NCBI GenBank assembly: GCA_027075275.1
Contig: JALTBO010000008.1
Span: 1-45,460, forward strand
Reading direction: 5' to 3'
Length of the DNA: 45,460 nucleotides
Origin: Desulfurobacteriaceae bacterium
GTDB lineage: Bacteria > Aquificota > Aquificia > Desulfurobacteriales > Desulfurobacteriaceae
Positions within the stretch are counted from its first letter, which is position 1. Every line of letters starts with the position of its first letter. Positions 10,448 to 20,084 of the stretch are shown here, piece by piece. Position numbers and translations under genes: made by a program. The notes beneath the pieces are model-generated. The model saw only the letters and a list, made by a program, of their open reading frames with translations. It was not told the origin of the DNA and did no database searches.

Positions 10448-11241
10448 TACTTAGAAGCCCCCTCTGGTATTTTTCTTGCAAAAATAAGGTAAGCCGTATG
10501 GGCTGGCATCCTATCTTCAGGCCTAAACCTTTCAGGAACCGTTTTGTACTTCCTGAGCAAAATTTCAGATACCTCAATATCTATGAAAGGCAACATTTCC
10601 AGACCTTTAAGGGTCTCTATTACCTGATTGGCGGTTGGAACTAAAATCCCCAGGAACCTACCCGGTTTCAGGGCAGAGTAGGCCTTATCTAAGTAAAGCC
10701 AGGGTTCCCTAACGTCTAAAAAGAGGGCATCTGCCTCCTCTTCCTCATCAAACCCTTCCGAAATGTCCCTGTGTTTAACCTCAACCCTTGAGTCAAGACC
10801 TACCTTTCTGAGATTTGAAAGGGCATTCTTTATAAATTCCTCCCTCTTTTCGTAGCTGATAACTTTTCCGTTTTCTCCGACAACCTGAGCAAAAACGGCA
10901 GTCAGAGCTCCGCTCCCTATCCCGCTTTCAATTACTGTGTCCCCCGGTTTAACGTCAAGTCTAAGAAGTATGTAAGCCGCATCTTTCGGGTAAACTATCT
11001 GTGTAAGCCTGTTAAGTTTAAACATTATAAACTCATAAAGAGTGCAGGGAAGAAGAAGGTAGGGAAAACCTTTATGGGTTTTTACAACAGAACCGTAACG
11101 CTTCCCCACAAGTTCTGATAGGTCTATCTCTCCCCTCTCCGTATTAAACTTTCCCTTTGCCAGCGCAAGATTAAGGAAATACCTCTTATTCTTTTCAGTA
11201 TCTAAAAGAATAACCGTGTCCGTTTCTTTAACTGTCTCCAT
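10447..11241 (-). CDS. trmI: tRNA (adenine-58-N1)-methyltransferase TrmI
   Basis: A 264-residue SAM-dependent tRNA methylase of the TrmI family, which makes m1A58 in the T-loop, a modification that supports growth at high temperature. Seen: a small N-terminal beta domain, the SAM motif VIESGIGSGALT, the EKREEFI acidic loop, and the DVREPWLYLDKA block where the family has its catalytic aspartate and its proline-containing NxPxP/DxxxPW-like segment. I chose the ATG at 11241, preceded by GAGGGAAA, over the longer TTG at 11268 that adds nine unconserved residues. It overlaps the transglycosylase gene by 14 bases. Confidence 0.9.
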   Translation of the reverse strand: METVKETDTVILLDTEKNKRYFLNLALAKGKFNTERGEIDLSELVGKRYGSVVKTHKGFPYLLLPCTLYEFIMFKLNRLTQIVYPKDAAYILLRLDVKPGDTVIESGIGSGALTAVFAQVVGENGKVISYEKREEFIKNALSNLRKVGLDSRVEVKHRDISEGFDEEEEADALFLDVREPWLYLDKAYSALKPGRFLGILVPTANQVIETLKGLEMLPFIDIEVSEILLRKYKTVPERFRPEDRMPAHTAYLIFARKIPEGASK

Positions 11242-12280
11242 TTTCCCTCTTTTCTGAAAGCTTAACAATCAGTAGTGTCTGCCCTCTATAGGCAACGTTA
11301 TACCTGAGCCTGTTTACCCTTTTTATAAGCTCAGGAGAAACCCCAAAACGCTTAGCTATTGTTGTTAACTTCTCTCTCTTTTTAGGTACATAAACGTACA
11401 TATTTGAATTCTTAACGTACTTAAGAACGGCGTAGTTCCCGATTGATGAAGCAGGGAGATATACCCTGTACCCTTTAGGAACGATCCCCCTTTTAAACTG
11501 CCTGTTAAAATGTTTCAGAACAGGGTAAGGAACGTTCAATGCCCTTGCAACCCTATAAAGGGTTGTCTTTGAAGCCACTTTTACAACTACAAGCTTTTTC
11601 TTTGATGTTTTTCTCAGAATACCGGAAGATTTTACGACAGAAAGAACTGCATAGAACCGGGGAACGTACTCCAGCGTTTCATCAGGAAGTTTTGTCAGAT
11701 CCCAGAACTGATCGGCTCCCAACTTGTCAAGGCGCTTTTTTATAGTTCCAGGCCCGGCGTTGTAGGCAGCTATCGCAAGGTCCCACCGGTGAAAGATGGA
11801 GTGGAGATCTTTCAGGTACTTAGCAGCTGCCTCCGTTGACTTTATAACGTCAAAACGTTCATCTATAAAACGGTTGACCTTCAAACCGAGACGTCTTGCA
11901 GTTCCTGGCATCAATTGCCATAGACCAGCAGCTCCAACTTTTGAAACTGCTGAGGGATTACCGTTACTCTCAACAATAGCAAGGAGGGATAGATCTTCTG
12001 GTAGCCCCTCTTTCCTGAAAATTTCCCTAACAACTGGATAAAAAAGTTTAAAAGAGTTTACCTGAGAGAAAAGTTTTACTCTATTCCACCTGTTACTGTA
12101 GTAAGAAAGCCAGAACTGAAACGAAGGTTTATCCCAGGGTATATCAAGAAAGGTATTACAGGAAGTAGATGAAAAGGAACAGGAGGAGAGGAGGAAAGAT
12201 TCCCTCTCAACAACCGTTTTTAAGTCTCCTCCGTAGGCCGGAAGGGTGAGAAGGAAAAACAGAACAGCAAGTTTACGCAT
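11228..12280 (-). CDS. Lytic transglycosylase with LysM repeats (MltD-like)
   Basis: A 350-residue exported peptidoglycan-cleaving enzyme. Seen: a signal peptide ([17 protein letters not shown]), a family-1 lytic transglycosylase domain with the catalytic glutamate in [12 protein letters not shown] (Glu104), the [14 protein letters not shown] block and AAYNAGPG. After it come two LysM-like modules (about residues 228-280 and 292-342) that bind glycan chains. MltD is the closest well-known architecture, although MltD itself has a lipobox and this protein appears to lack one. The ATG overlaps the yebC stop by eight bases. Acts in the periplasm during wall remodelling. Confidence 0.9.
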   Translation of the reverse strand: MRKLAVLFFLLTLPAYGGDLKTVVERESFLLSSCSFSSTSCNTFLDIPWDKPSFQFWLSYYSNRWNRVKLFSQVNSFKLFYPVVREIFRKEGLPEDLSLLAIVESNGNPSAVSKVGAAGLWQLMPGTARRLGLKVNRFIDERFDVIKSTEAAAKYLKDLHSIFHRWDLAIAAYNAGPGTIKKRLDKLGADQFWDLTKLPDETLEYVPRFYAVLSVVKSSGILRKTSKKKLVVVKVASKTTLYRVARALNVPYPVLKHFNRQFKRGIVPKGYRVYLPASSIGNYAVLKYVKNSNMYVYVPKKREKLTTIAKRFGVSPELIKRVNRLRYNVAYRGQTLLIVKLSEKRENGDS

Positions 12281-13016
12281 TATTCATAACCTCTTCCGGC
12301 ATATCAAAGTTGGAGTAAACCTCCTGAACGTCATCAAGGTCTTCAAGAACTTCAAGAAGTTTAAGAACTTTTAAAGCCGTCTCCCCTTCAACTCTGGTTG
12401 TGGTTGTAGGAATGAGGTCCAGTTTAGCTTCTTCAACTTCAATTCCTGCATCTATGAGTCCCTTACGAACAGATTCAAGATCTGAAGGTTGAGTATAGAT
12501 AACAAACTTACCATCTTCTGTAACGATATCTTCGGCTCCAGAGTCAAGTGCAGCAAGCATCACAGTCTCCTCATCATACCTGTCTCCAGGAACAACGATA
12601 ACTCCTTTTCTCTCAAACATCCAGGAGACACATCCGGAAGTTCCAAGGTTTCCGCCGTGCTTTGAAAAGGCGTGCCTTACCTCGGCTGCAGTTCTGTTCC
12701 TGTTATCGGTTAAACACTTAACGATTATGGCAACTCCACCGGGGCCATAACCTTCGTAGGTAACTTCCTCAAAAGTCTCTCCGGCTATCTCTCCGGTTCC
12801 TCTCTTTATTGCTCTCTCTATATTCTCCTTGGGCATGTTGAACTTACGGGCCTTTTCTATTGCAGCCCTGAGCCTGGGATTTGATTCCGGGTCTCCTCCC
12901 CCTTCCCTTGCAGCAACTGTTATCTCTCTGGCAAGTTTTGTAAAGATTTTCCCCCTTTTAGCGTCCTGAGCAGCCTTTTTATGGCGAATGTTTGCCCATT
13001 TGGAGTGGCCAGCCAT
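12273..13016 (-). CDS. yebC: YebC/PmpR-family protein (transcription or translation factor)
   Basis: A 247-residue member of the YebC/PmpR/TACO1 family. The N-terminus [22 protein letters not shown] and the GTGE...[12 protein letters not shown] block are diagnostic, and length is typical. The family has been described as DNA-binding regulators and, more recently, as factors helping ribosomes through difficult proline-rich stretches; the sequence does not decide between them. The ATG at 13016 has AGGGAGG upstream. A 51-base gap separates it from nikR, the largest gap in this reverse run, so a separate promoter is possible there. Confidence 0.95.
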   Translation of the reverse strand: MAGHSKWANIRHKKAAQDAKRGKIFTKLAREITVAAREGGGDPESNPRLRAAIEKARKFNMPKENIERAIKRGTGEIAGETFEEVTYEGYGPGGVAIIVKCLTDNRNRTAAEVRHAFSKHGGNLGTSGCVSWMFERKGVIVVPGDRYDEETVMLAALDSGAEDIVTEDGKFVIYTQPSDLESVRKGLIDAGIEVEEAKLDLIPTTTTRVEGETALKVLKLLEVLEDLDDVQEVYSNFDMPEEVMNNA

Positions 13017-13067
13017 TGCTTCAACCTCCCTAATTTGATTACTGCCGGAGAATATAGACTGTTTCTC

Positions 13068-13475
13068 TTAGGGTTCAACGCCGGTAAAGACAAGTTTTGC
13101 GTGTTTCACTCCCTTGAGGGAAGTTATACGGTCTGCAAGCTCTTTAATTTCCTTAACCTTTCCTTTAACGGCAACGATTTCAAGACAGTGGTGGTGGTCT
13201 ATGTGAATGTGCATCGTTGAGATTATGTTATCAAGGTAGCTGTGCTCTATATCTGTAATCCTCTCTGCAAGCTCTCTCTGGTGGTGGTCGTAAACTATTG
13301 TTAGGGTCCCAAAGGCAAAACTGTCCGGCTTCAGGTCTTTTTCTATAAGGGCAGAACGGATAAGGTCTCTAACTGCCTCTGATCTGTTAACGTATCCTTT
13401 CTCTTCTATAAAGGAGTCAAACTTCTCCAGCAGCTTTTCATCTATAGAAACTGTAAACCTGACTATTCTTCCCAA
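13068..13475 (-). CDS. nikR: Nickel-responsive regulator NikR
   Basis: A 135-residue ribbon-helix-helix repressor with a C-terminal ACT-like nickel sensor domain. Seen: an N-terminal RHH (RIVRFTVSIDEKLLEKFD, then NRSEAVRDLIRSAL), and the nickel ligands His78, His89, His91 and Cys97, which match the E. coli set (76, 87, 89, 95) with a shift of two. This makes nickel sensing very likely. It starts with TTG at 13475, eight bases after AGAGG, inside the end of the TatD/radical-SAM gene. No NikR target palindrome was found in the window. Nickel control fits a hydrogen-oxidising lifestyle with NiFe hydrogenases, but no hydrogenase gene is in view. Confidence 0.93.
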   Translation of the reverse strand: MGRIVRFTVSIDEKLLEKFDSFIEEKGYVNRSEAVRDLIRSALIEKDLKPDSFAFGTLTIVYDHHQRELAERITDIEHSYLDNIISTMHIHIDHHHCLEIVAVKGKVKEIKELADRITSLKGVKHAKLVFTGVEP

Positions 13476-14851
13476 GGCTTAAACCTCTTAAACGGTCTTA
13501 TTTTAAAGTTTACCCCAAGCTGACGGGCAAATTCTTCAAAGGATTTTCTGTCAAAACCGGGATAATCTACAGCAGTAATTACAACGTTAAAGCCTTTTTC
13601 TCTGGCATCCCTGATAAAGGAGAGGAGCTCCTCCCAGCTCTTTTCTCCAAACTTGGGGCGAACTACCCTATAGTACTCCTCAGGGCTTGAAGCGTTAACG
13701 CTGACACTGAAAGTATCTACCAGACCCTTAAGCTCATCTAAAACGCTCCTGTTTCCCGTTATCAGGTAAGCCAGCCCGCAGGTATCCACCCTTACAGGAA
13801 CATCTTTAGCAAACTTCTTTATCCAGGTGGCAACCTTTTTCAGCGTTTCATACCTCTCAAAAGGCTCTCCGTAACCGCAGAAAACGATTTCGCTGTAAAC
13901 CTTCGGGTTTTTTATCCGATACATGTACTCTTCAGCTATCGGCTCCCTTGAAAGGTTAAGGTTATAACCGAGGATGTAGTTCTCTTTCCCTCTAAAGCAG
14001 AACTTACAGTTGCATGGACACTCTGCCGTAAGGTTTATGTAGAGTTTATCTCCCACCTGATATACAAGTCTCTCTTTCTCCTCTTCCTGAGTAATAGGAA
14101 GGTTAAACAGCCTTTTGGCGTTTATAGTTGTTATTCTATCTATATCGGTAAATGAGAGTCCCAAAACCTCAGCAACCGTCATTGCCACATAGGCAACGTA
14201 AGTGGGTTTATTTCTCTTTCCTCTGACAGGCTGAGGGGCAAGGTAGGGAGAGTCTGTCTCTATCAGGAGCCTTGAAGATGGAACGTACTTCAACGTCTCC
14301 CTGAGTCCCTCGTTCTTTGGGTATGTAACGGGACCCGCGTAGGAGATGAAAAGGCCGGCATCAAGGGCTGCTTCAAGGAGCTCCCTCTCCCCGCTAAAAC
14401 AGTGAATAACTCCCCTGACACCGTCAAAGTGCTTTCTTATGAACTCCGCCATCTCTCCAGCTGCGTTCCGTGTGTGGATTATTACGGGAAGGTTAAGTTC
14501 CCTGGCAGCTTCAACCTGCATTAAGAAGATCTCATACTGCTTTTCTTTAGGGGAAAGGTTCCTGTAAAAGTCAAGTCCCATCTCACCAAGGGCTACAACT
14601 TTAGGAGATTTCGCAAGCTCAACTATCTTCTCGTAGTCTTTTTCAGAGTAGTTTTTTGCCTCGTGGGGGTGAATCCCAACAGAGGCATAGATGTTCTTAC
14701 CCTTCTCTGCAACGGCTATCGCCTTTTTACTGTCTTCAAGGTCACAGCCTACAGTAATAACGGCGTCTAACTTCTCCTCACATTCCTTTATTATTTCGTC
14801 TCTATCTTTATCAAACTGTGGAAAGTGAAGGTGAGCATGAGTATCTATCAA
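13463..14851 (-). CDS. TatD-family hydrolase fused to a radical SAM domain
   Basis: A single frame encoding two enzymes. Residues 1-255 form a TatD metal-dependent hydrolase: LIDTHAHLH at the start, VGIHPHEAK, ALGEMGLDFY, IIHTRNAAGE, GVIHCFSG, IETDSPYLAP. From about residue 268 a radical SAM domain begins, with the CX3CX2C cluster at Cys278, Cys282 and Cys285, then a GYGEPF motif and a Rossmann-like C-terminus. This second half resembles the TatD-associated radical SAM family often encoded beside tatD. I moved the start to TTG at 14851: it has GGAGG five bases upstream, overlaps the SPOR gene stop as TTGA, and gives the usual N-terminus, LIDTHAHL; the GTG at 14863 lacks a ribosome site. The substrate of the radical SAM half is unknown. 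Confidence 0.9.
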   Translation of the reverse strand: MIDTHAHLHFPQFDKDRDEIIKECEEKLDAVITVGCDLEDSKKAIAVAEKGKNIYASVGIHPHEAKNYSEKDYEKIVELAKSPKVVALGEMGLDFYRNLSPKEKQYEIFLMQVEAARELNLPVIIHTRNAAGEMAEFIRKHFDGVRGVIHCFSGERELLEAALDAGLFISYAGPVTYPKNEGLRETLKYVPSSRLLIETDSPYLAPQPVRGKRNKPTYVAYVAMTVAEVLGLSFTDIDRITTINAKRLFNLPITQEEEKERLVYQVGDKLYINLTAECPCNCKFCFRGKENYILGYNLNLSREPIAEEYMYRIKNPKVYSEIVFCGYGEPFERYETLKKVATWIKKFAKDVPVRVDTCGLAYLITGNRSVLDELKGLVDTFSVSVNASSPEEYYRVVRPKFGEKSWEELLSFIRDAREKGFNVVITAVDYPGFDRKSFEEFARQLGVNFKIRPFKRFKPWEE

Positions 14852-15546
14852 TTCTTCCTCCACTTAAGAACCGAATCAAAACCGGCAGAGTGGAGCTCCT
14901 TTTGAACAACCCTTGCCTGATGGAGAGAGTCAAAGTAACCTACAATAACCTTTACGTATCCCTTTTCAAATACCGTTTTGGTCTGAAAGCCCTTTTCATT
15001 AAGTTTTTGAGCCAGCTTAACCGCATTGACCTTATTCCTGAAAACACCAACCTGTAGGTAATACCTCGTCTCCGGAGCTCTCTTTTTAACAGAAGAAACT
15101 TCATTAACAGTTTTCTTCTTCTCAGACTTTTTCTCCGTCGCCACCTTTTCAGCAACAGCCGTTACAACTTCTTTTTTACCAGCCTGAACCTTCTCCTCAG
15201 GCACTTTCTTTTCAGAACCGGTTTTACCCTTCTCAGATGGCTGCTGTTCCGAAGGTTTCTCTACCGGAGCGCTCGTCTTTTCCAGGGAAGTCTTCGCTTC
15301 AGGTTTCTGAGGCTGGTTCTCTTTAGAGGGAGCTCCCACAACTTTCTCCTCAACAGGCTCCGGCCTTGAAACAGGAGTTATCCTTGAAAGGGTCTTTATA
15401 AGCTGTCTCTTCTGAAGCTCACAGACCTTCTTCTCCTCCTCTATTCCTGTCCCCTTCCCCACGTAGTAACCAACTCCGTAAGCAAAGGCCAGTAGCACAG
15501 CAGCAATAACGGCAATGATAATTTGAACCCTCCTCTCTCCTTCCAT
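14848..15546 (-). CDS. SPOR-domain membrane protein
   Basis: A 232-residue single-pass inner-membrane protein with its C-terminus in the periplasm. Seen: a short basic N-terminus, one hydrophobic helix (residues 9-30), a long Lys/Glu/Pro/Ser-rich linker (about 45-155), and a C-terminal SPOR domain (about 158-228, beginning RYYLQVGVFRNKVNA and containing GYVKVIVGYF). SPOR domains bind peptidoglycan stripped of stem peptides, typically at the division septum (FtsN, DedD, DamX). A cell-division role is likely but unproven. It overlaps argS by one base and the TatD fusion by four. Confidence 0.9.
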   Translation of the reverse strand: MEGERRVQIIIAVIAAVLLAFAYGVGYYVGKGTGIEEEKKVCELQKRQLIKTLSRITPVSRPEPVEEKVVGAPSKENQPQKPEAKTSLEKTSAPVEKPSEQQPSEKGKTGSEKKVPEEKVQAGKKEVVTAVAEKVATEKKSEKKKTVNEVSSVKKRAPETRYYLQVGVFRNKVNAVKLAQKLNEKGFQTKTVFEKGYVKVIVGYFDSLHQARVVQKELHSAGFDSVLKWRKN

Positions 15547-17207
15547 TACATCCTCCTCGGTGCTTTAACGTTTAATATACCAAGACCAATCTCAAGTGTC
15601 TTCCTTACTCCTTTAACCAGAAAGAGGCGGGCAGAGGAGAGCTCCCTGTTCTCCTCATCAACTACTCTGTGTTTGTTGTAGAAACGGTGCAGGGCAGATG
15701 CCAGCTCCATCAGGTAGTAGGTAAGCCTGTGGGGTTCCCTCTTTAAAGCTGCCTGCTGAAGCTCATACTTGAAGCTGTAACACTTGAGTATAAGCTCCCT
15801 CTCCTCCTCTGTGTTTAACAGGCTTAAATGGTCGGCCGACGGCTTAAAGCCCCTTTCTTCAGCCTTATCCAGAACGCTGCAGAGCCTTGCGTGAGCGTAC
15901 TGGACGTAGTAAACAGGGTTCTCGCTCTTTGTAGAGATTGCAAGGTCTAAATCAAAATCTAAAGGAGTATCGTGGCGCTTCAGGAGAAAGAAGAAACGAA
16001 CAGCATCAACGCCAACCTCGTCTATGAGCCACTTGAGAGGAATGAAGTTCCCCTTTCTCTTTGACATCTTTATCTCTTCGCCGTTCCTGAAGAGTTTGAC
16101 CAGCTGAATCAGGATAATTTCAAGCCAGTCTGGATCTTTACCGAGGGCTGCAATTGCCGCTTTCACCCTTGGAATGTACCCGTGGTGGTCTGCTCCCCAG
16201 ATGTCTATTCCCCTGTCGTAACCCCTTTCTATCTTGTTGTAGTGGTAGGCTATGTCTGAGGCGAAGTAGGTATATTCGCCGTTTGAACGGCGGACTACCC
16301 TGTCTTTGTCGTCTCCAAAGAGGGTTGTCTTCAGCCAGAGAGCTCCGTCCTTCTCGTAAAGGTATCCCTTCTCCTCTAAAATCTTTAAAACCCGCTCAAC
16401 TTCACCCTTTTCGTAGAGCTCCCTCTCGCTAAACCAGTGGTCAAACTCAACACGGAGCTCTTTTAAATCCTCCTGAATCTGCCTCAGGAGCTCCTCTTTT
16501 CCAAACTCTGCTGCTATCTCAACGGCCTCATCTTCGGGGAGCTCCAAAAGGTCCGGTTTCAGCTCAAGGAGTTTCTCGGCAAGCTCCCTGATATAGTTTC
16601 TGCCCCATATCTCAATCTCCCCAGAGTAGGCATCCTCAGGAAGCGTAATCCTTTCCCCTTTCAGCTCCTTAGCCTTCAAGTAGATAGAGAGGCCTAAGAG
16701 CTTAATCTGCCTGCCGGCATCGTTGATGTAAAACTCCCTCTCCGGCTTATAACCTGTCAGCTTCATAATCCTGTAAAGAACATCTCCTACAACAGCTCCC
16801 CTTCCGTGACCAACGTGTAATGGACCTGTCGGGTTTGCAGAGACGTATTCAAGGAGAACTCTCTCCCTTTTACCCACATCAGAAACGTAAAACTCTGTCT
16901 CAACCACAGATCTGAGTATCTCCGAGTAGAGAGACTGGGAGAGCTTGAAGTTTATAAACCCTCCTCCTGCAACTTCCACACTCTCAAAATCTCCACTCCC
17001 TTTTAAAACCCTAACTATCTCCTCAGCTACAGCCCTCGGAGACTGCTTCACCTCTTTTGCAAGAAGAAAGGCCACGTTTGTTGCAAGGTCACCAAACTCT
17101 TTCCTCTTGGGCTTTTCAAAGGAAGCCCTTTCCAGAACTGCTACTGCATCATCTCCGTAAACCTTCCTTACAGCCTCTCCTACCCTCTCCTTTACCAGTT
17201 CTTTCAT
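15546..17207 (-). CDS. argS: Arginyl-tRNA synthetase
   Basis: A 553-residue class I synthetase. Seen: the N-terminal Add-1 domain, the HIGH-type box within SANPTGPLHVGHGRGAV, the RxSNGEYTYFASDIAYH region, KMSKRKGN, and the C-terminal DALR anticodon-binding domain. The reading frame is open upstream to 17342 but I use the ATG at 17207, which has AAGGCGG six bases before it and gives the expected N-terminus (MKELVKERVGEAV). The longer version would run into the ileS start region on the other strand. First gene of a long reverse operon. Confidence 0.96.
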   Translation of the reverse strand: MKELVKERVGEAVRKVYGDDAVAVLERASFEKPKRKEFGDLATNVAFLLAKEVKQSPRAVAEEIVRVLKGSGDFESVEVAGGGFINFKLSQSLYSEILRSVVETEFYVSDVGKRERVLLEYVSANPTGPLHVGHGRGAVVGDVLYRIMKLTGYKPEREFYINDAGRQIKLLGLSIYLKAKELKGERITLPEDAYSGEIEIWGRNYIRELAEKLLELKPDLLELPEDEAVEIAAEFGKEELLRQIQEDLKELRVEFDHWFSERELYEKGEVERVLKILEEKGYLYEKDGALWLKTTLFGDDKDRVVRRSNGEYTYFASDIAYHYNKIERGYDRGIDIWGADHHGYIPRVKAAIAALGKDPDWLEIILIQLVKLFRNGEEIKMSKRKGNFIPLKWLIDEVGVDAVRFFFLLKRHDTPLDFDLDLAISTKSENPVYYVQYAHARLCSVLDKAEERGFKPSADHLSLLNTEEERELILKCYSFKYELQQAALKREPHRLTYYLMELASALHRFYNKHRVVDEENRELSSARLFLVKGVRKTLEIGLGILNVKAPRRM

Positions 17208-17239
17208 CTCTACCGCCTTTTCTTCCAGAATCTTCTGGG

Positions 17240-17267
17240 CTGAATTATATTTCAACTCTGATAAAAT
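17240..17267 (+). promoter_or_regulatory. Candidate promoter for the ileS operon
   Basis: A TAAAAT -10 box at 17262-17267 (five of six) with a weak CTGAAT -35 candidate at 17240-17245, spacer 16. RNA would start near 17274, just before the AGGAGG site of ileS. It overlaps the opposing argS -10 box. Confidence 0.35.
17244..17249 (-). promoter_or_regulatory. Candidate -10 box for argS
   Basis: On the minus strand the sequence is a perfect TATAAT at 17249-17244, about 36 bases before the argS ATG. No convincing -35 box is at the usual distance, so support is partial. Confidence 0.35.
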
Positions 17268-17294
17268 AGAGCCACTTTTTTCAGGAGGAACCCT

Positions 17295-20084
17295 ATGAGC
17301 GGTAAAGACTACAAAGAAACGCTCAACCTGCCCAAAACCCAATTCCCCATGAGGGGGAACCTGCCCAAGAAAGAACCGGAACTACTGGAGAAATGGCAGA
17401 AGGTTGAACTATACAGAAAACTCGTGGAAGAACACAGGTGCGACGACCAGTTTATCCTACACGATGGCCCCCCTTACGCCAACGGCCACATCCACATCGG
17501 CCACGCCCTCAACAAGATTCTCAAAGATATAGTCATAAAGTCAAAGGCTATGCAGGGCTACCAGACCCCCTTTGTTCCCGGCTGGGACTGTCACGGCCTA
17601 CCCATTGAGAGGGCAGTATTTAAGGAAATTAAAAAGAGAAAAGACGAGGTTGACCCGTTAGAGGTCAGGAAACTCTGTAGGAACTACGCAGAGAAGTGGG
17701 TAAAAACGCAGAGGGAGGAATTTATCAGGTTAGGAGTCATCGGAGACTGGGAAAATCCCTACATAACAATGGCTCCGCAGTATCAGGCTGACATTGTTCG
17801 AGAGCTTGGAAAATTCTACGAAAAAGGGCTGGTTTACAGGGCAAAGAAACCTGTCTACTGGTGTCCAAGTTGCGTTACTGCCCTTGCCGAAGCTGAAATT
17901 GAGTATGGAGACGAGACCTCTCCATCTATTTACGTTGCATTTAAGGTTAAGGATGGAAAAGGCACTCTCCCTGAGAACTCCTACGTAGTGATCTGGACAA
18001 CAACTCCCTGGACGCTTCCTGCAAACGTTGCCGTTGCTGCAAACCCTGAACTTACCTACAGAGTTTTAAAGGCTGGAGGGAAGCACTACGTTGTTGCAGC
18101 TTCCCTGATTGAGGACTTTAAAGAGAAGACGGGAATTGAAGGAGAAGTGGTAAAAGAAGTTCAGGGAAATGAGCTTGAGGGCATAACGTATATCCATCCT
18201 TTCATTGAGAGAGAAGGACAGGTTGTTCTTGCAGACTACGTAGCTTCAGATACAGGAACAGGGCTCGTTCACATCGCCCCCGGCCACGGTGAAGAGGACT
18301 ACCAGGTTGGTCTCAAATACGGCCTGCCCGTTTTAGTTCCAGTTGACGATTACGGAAGGTTCACAGACGAAGCTCCCGAATGGATAAGGGGAATGAAGAT
18401 ATGGGACGCAAACAAGGTAATCTTAGAAAAACTGAAGAAATCGGGGAACCTGCTCTATGCAGGAGAGATAACCCACTCCTACCCCCACTGCTGGAGGTGT
18501 AAGGGAAAGGTAATCTTCAGGGCAACCCCACAGTGGTTTATAGCAATGGACAGGGGAACTCCAACCCTCAGGCAGGTTGCCCTCTCTGAGATTGACAGGG
18601 TTAGCTGGATTCCTGAGTGGGGAAGGACAAGGATAAGGAACATGGTTGAACAGCGCCCCGACTGGTGCATTTCAAGGCAGAGGATATGGGGCGTTCCAAT
18701 CGTTGCCTTTTACTGCAAAAACTGTGGAAAGGCTATTTACTCTAAGGAGATTGCAGATAGGGTTGCCGACATCTTTGAGAAGGAGTCTGCAGACGCCTGG
18801 TATGAGAAAAGTGCAGAGGAGCTCCTTCCCGAAGGCTTTACCTGTCCTGAGTGTGGCGGAAAAGAGTTTGAGAAGGAGACAGATATCTTAGATGTCTGGT
18901 TTGACTCCGGGTCTTCCCACGCTGCCGTTCTTGAGAGGAGGCCGGAGCTCTCCTGGCCTGCAGACCTCTACTTAGAGGGCTCCGACCAGCACAGAGGTTG
19001 GTTCCAGGCAAGCCTTCTGGAGTCGTGCGGAACGAGGGGGAGAGCTCCCTACCGCTCAGTCCTCACCCACGGTTTCACCCTTGACGAGAAAGGCTACAAG
19101 ATGAGCAAGTCTTTAGGGAACGTAATCTCTCCGTTAGACGTTGTTAAAAGATACGGTGCAGACATCTTAAGGCTGTGGGTTGCAAGTGAGAACTTCACAG
19201 AGGACGTAAGGATTTCAGATAACATTCTGAAGAAGGTCAGCGAAACCTACAAGAAGATAAGGAACACAATCAGGTTTATGCTCGGGAACCTCTCAGATTT
19301 TGACCCGGAAAAAGCTCTACCCTACGAGGAACTTTCAGAGATTGACAGGTGGGCGGTAAACAGGTTCCAGCAGTTTGCGAACGAGGTTATCAACGACTAC
19401 AACAGCTACAGGTTCAACAGAGTGTTTAGAAGGGTCTATGAGTACTGTTCCGTTGAACTCAGCTCAATCTACTTAGACATTAGCAAAGATACACTCTACT
19501 GCGAGCACCCGGAATCTAAAAAGAGAAGGAGCACTCAAACGGCAATCTACAGAATTCTATACGGACTGATAACTCTTATAGCGCCAATCCTCTCCTTTAC
19601 GGCAGAAGAGGCTTACAGTCACCTCCCTGGAGCGGAAAAAGAATCTGTATTCTTAGAGGAATTTCCGCCCCTATGTGAAGACTTTGATGAAGAAATACTC
19701 AACAGGTGGAACAGGCTCATTGAGATAAAGGGAGTAGTAAACAAAGCCCTTGAAGTAGCAAGGAAAGAAGGGCTGATAAGCCACTCTTTAGAGGCAGCTG
19801 TAAAAGTTTACGCAGAAGGAGAGGACTACAAGCTCTTGAAACAGTACGAAGCGGAGCTCCCCTACATCTTCATCACGTCTCAGGCTGAGGTCCTACCCTA
19901 CGGAGAAGCTCCAGAAACGGCAGTTGAAGTTGAAGACGTTAAAGGAGTAAAAGTTTTAGCCGAAAAAGCTAAAGGGAAGAAGTGTCAGAGGTGCTGGATC
20001 TACAGCGAAACGGTAGGAAAAGATGAGGAATACCCGGACGTCTGCGAGAGGTGTGCAAGGGTTTTAAGGGAGTTAAAGGCTTGA
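17295..20084 (+). CDS. ileS: Isoleucyl-tRNA synthetase
   Basis: A 929-residue class I synthetase. Seen: HIGH at residues 67-70, the editing domain (WTTTPWTLPANVA and GTGLVHIAPGHGEEDY), GSDQHRGWFQ, KMSKS at 602-606, and a C-terminal zinc finger (CQRCW ... CERC). This is the bacterial long type with the C-terminal zinc domain. The ATG has AGGAGG seven bases upstream. Opens a five-gene forward operon; the radC start overlaps its stop as TTGA. Confidence 0.98.
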   Translation: MSGKDYKETLNLPKTQFPMRGNLPKKEPELLEKWQKVELYRKLVEEHRCDDQFILHDGPPYANGHIHIGHALNKILKDIVIKSKAMQGYQTPFVPGWDCHGLPIERAVFKEIKKRKDEVDPLEVRKLCRNYAEKWVKTQREEFIRLGVIGDWENPYITMAPQYQADIVRELGKFYEKGLVYRAKKPVYWCPSCVTALAEAEIEYGDETSPSIYVAFKVKDGKGTLPENSYVVIWTTTPWTLPANVAVAANPELTYRVLKAGGKHYVVAASLIEDFKEKTGIEGEVVKEVQGNELEGITYIHPFIEREGQVVLADYVASDTGTGLVHIAPGHGEEDYQVGLKYGLPVLVPVDDYGRFTDEAPEWIRGMKIWDANKVILEKLKKSGNLLYAGEITHSYPHCWRCKGKVIFRATPQWFIAMDRGTPTLRQVALSEIDRVSWIPEWGRTRIRNMVEQRPDWCISRQRIWGVPIVAFYCKNCGKAIYSKEIADRVADIFEKESADAWYEKSAEELLPEGFTCPECGGKEFEKETDILDVWFDSGSSHAAVLERRPELSWPADLYLEGSDQHRGWFQASLLESCGTRGRAPYRSVLTHGFTLDEKGYKMSKSLGNVISPLDVVKRYGADILRLWVASENFTEDVRISDNILKKVSETYKKIRNTIRFMLGNLSDFDPEKALPYEELSEIDRWAVNRFQQFANEVINDYNSYRFNRVFRRVYEYCSVELSSIYLDISKDTLYCEHPESKKRRSTQTAIYRILYGLITLIAPILSFTAEEAYSHLPGAEKESVFLEEFPPLCEDFDEEILNRWNRLIEIKGVVNKALEVARKEGLISHSLEAAVKVYAEGEDYKLLKQYEAELPYIFITSQAEVLPYGEAPETAVEVEDVKGVKVLAEKAKGKKCQRCWIYSETVGKDEEYPDVCERCARVLRELKA

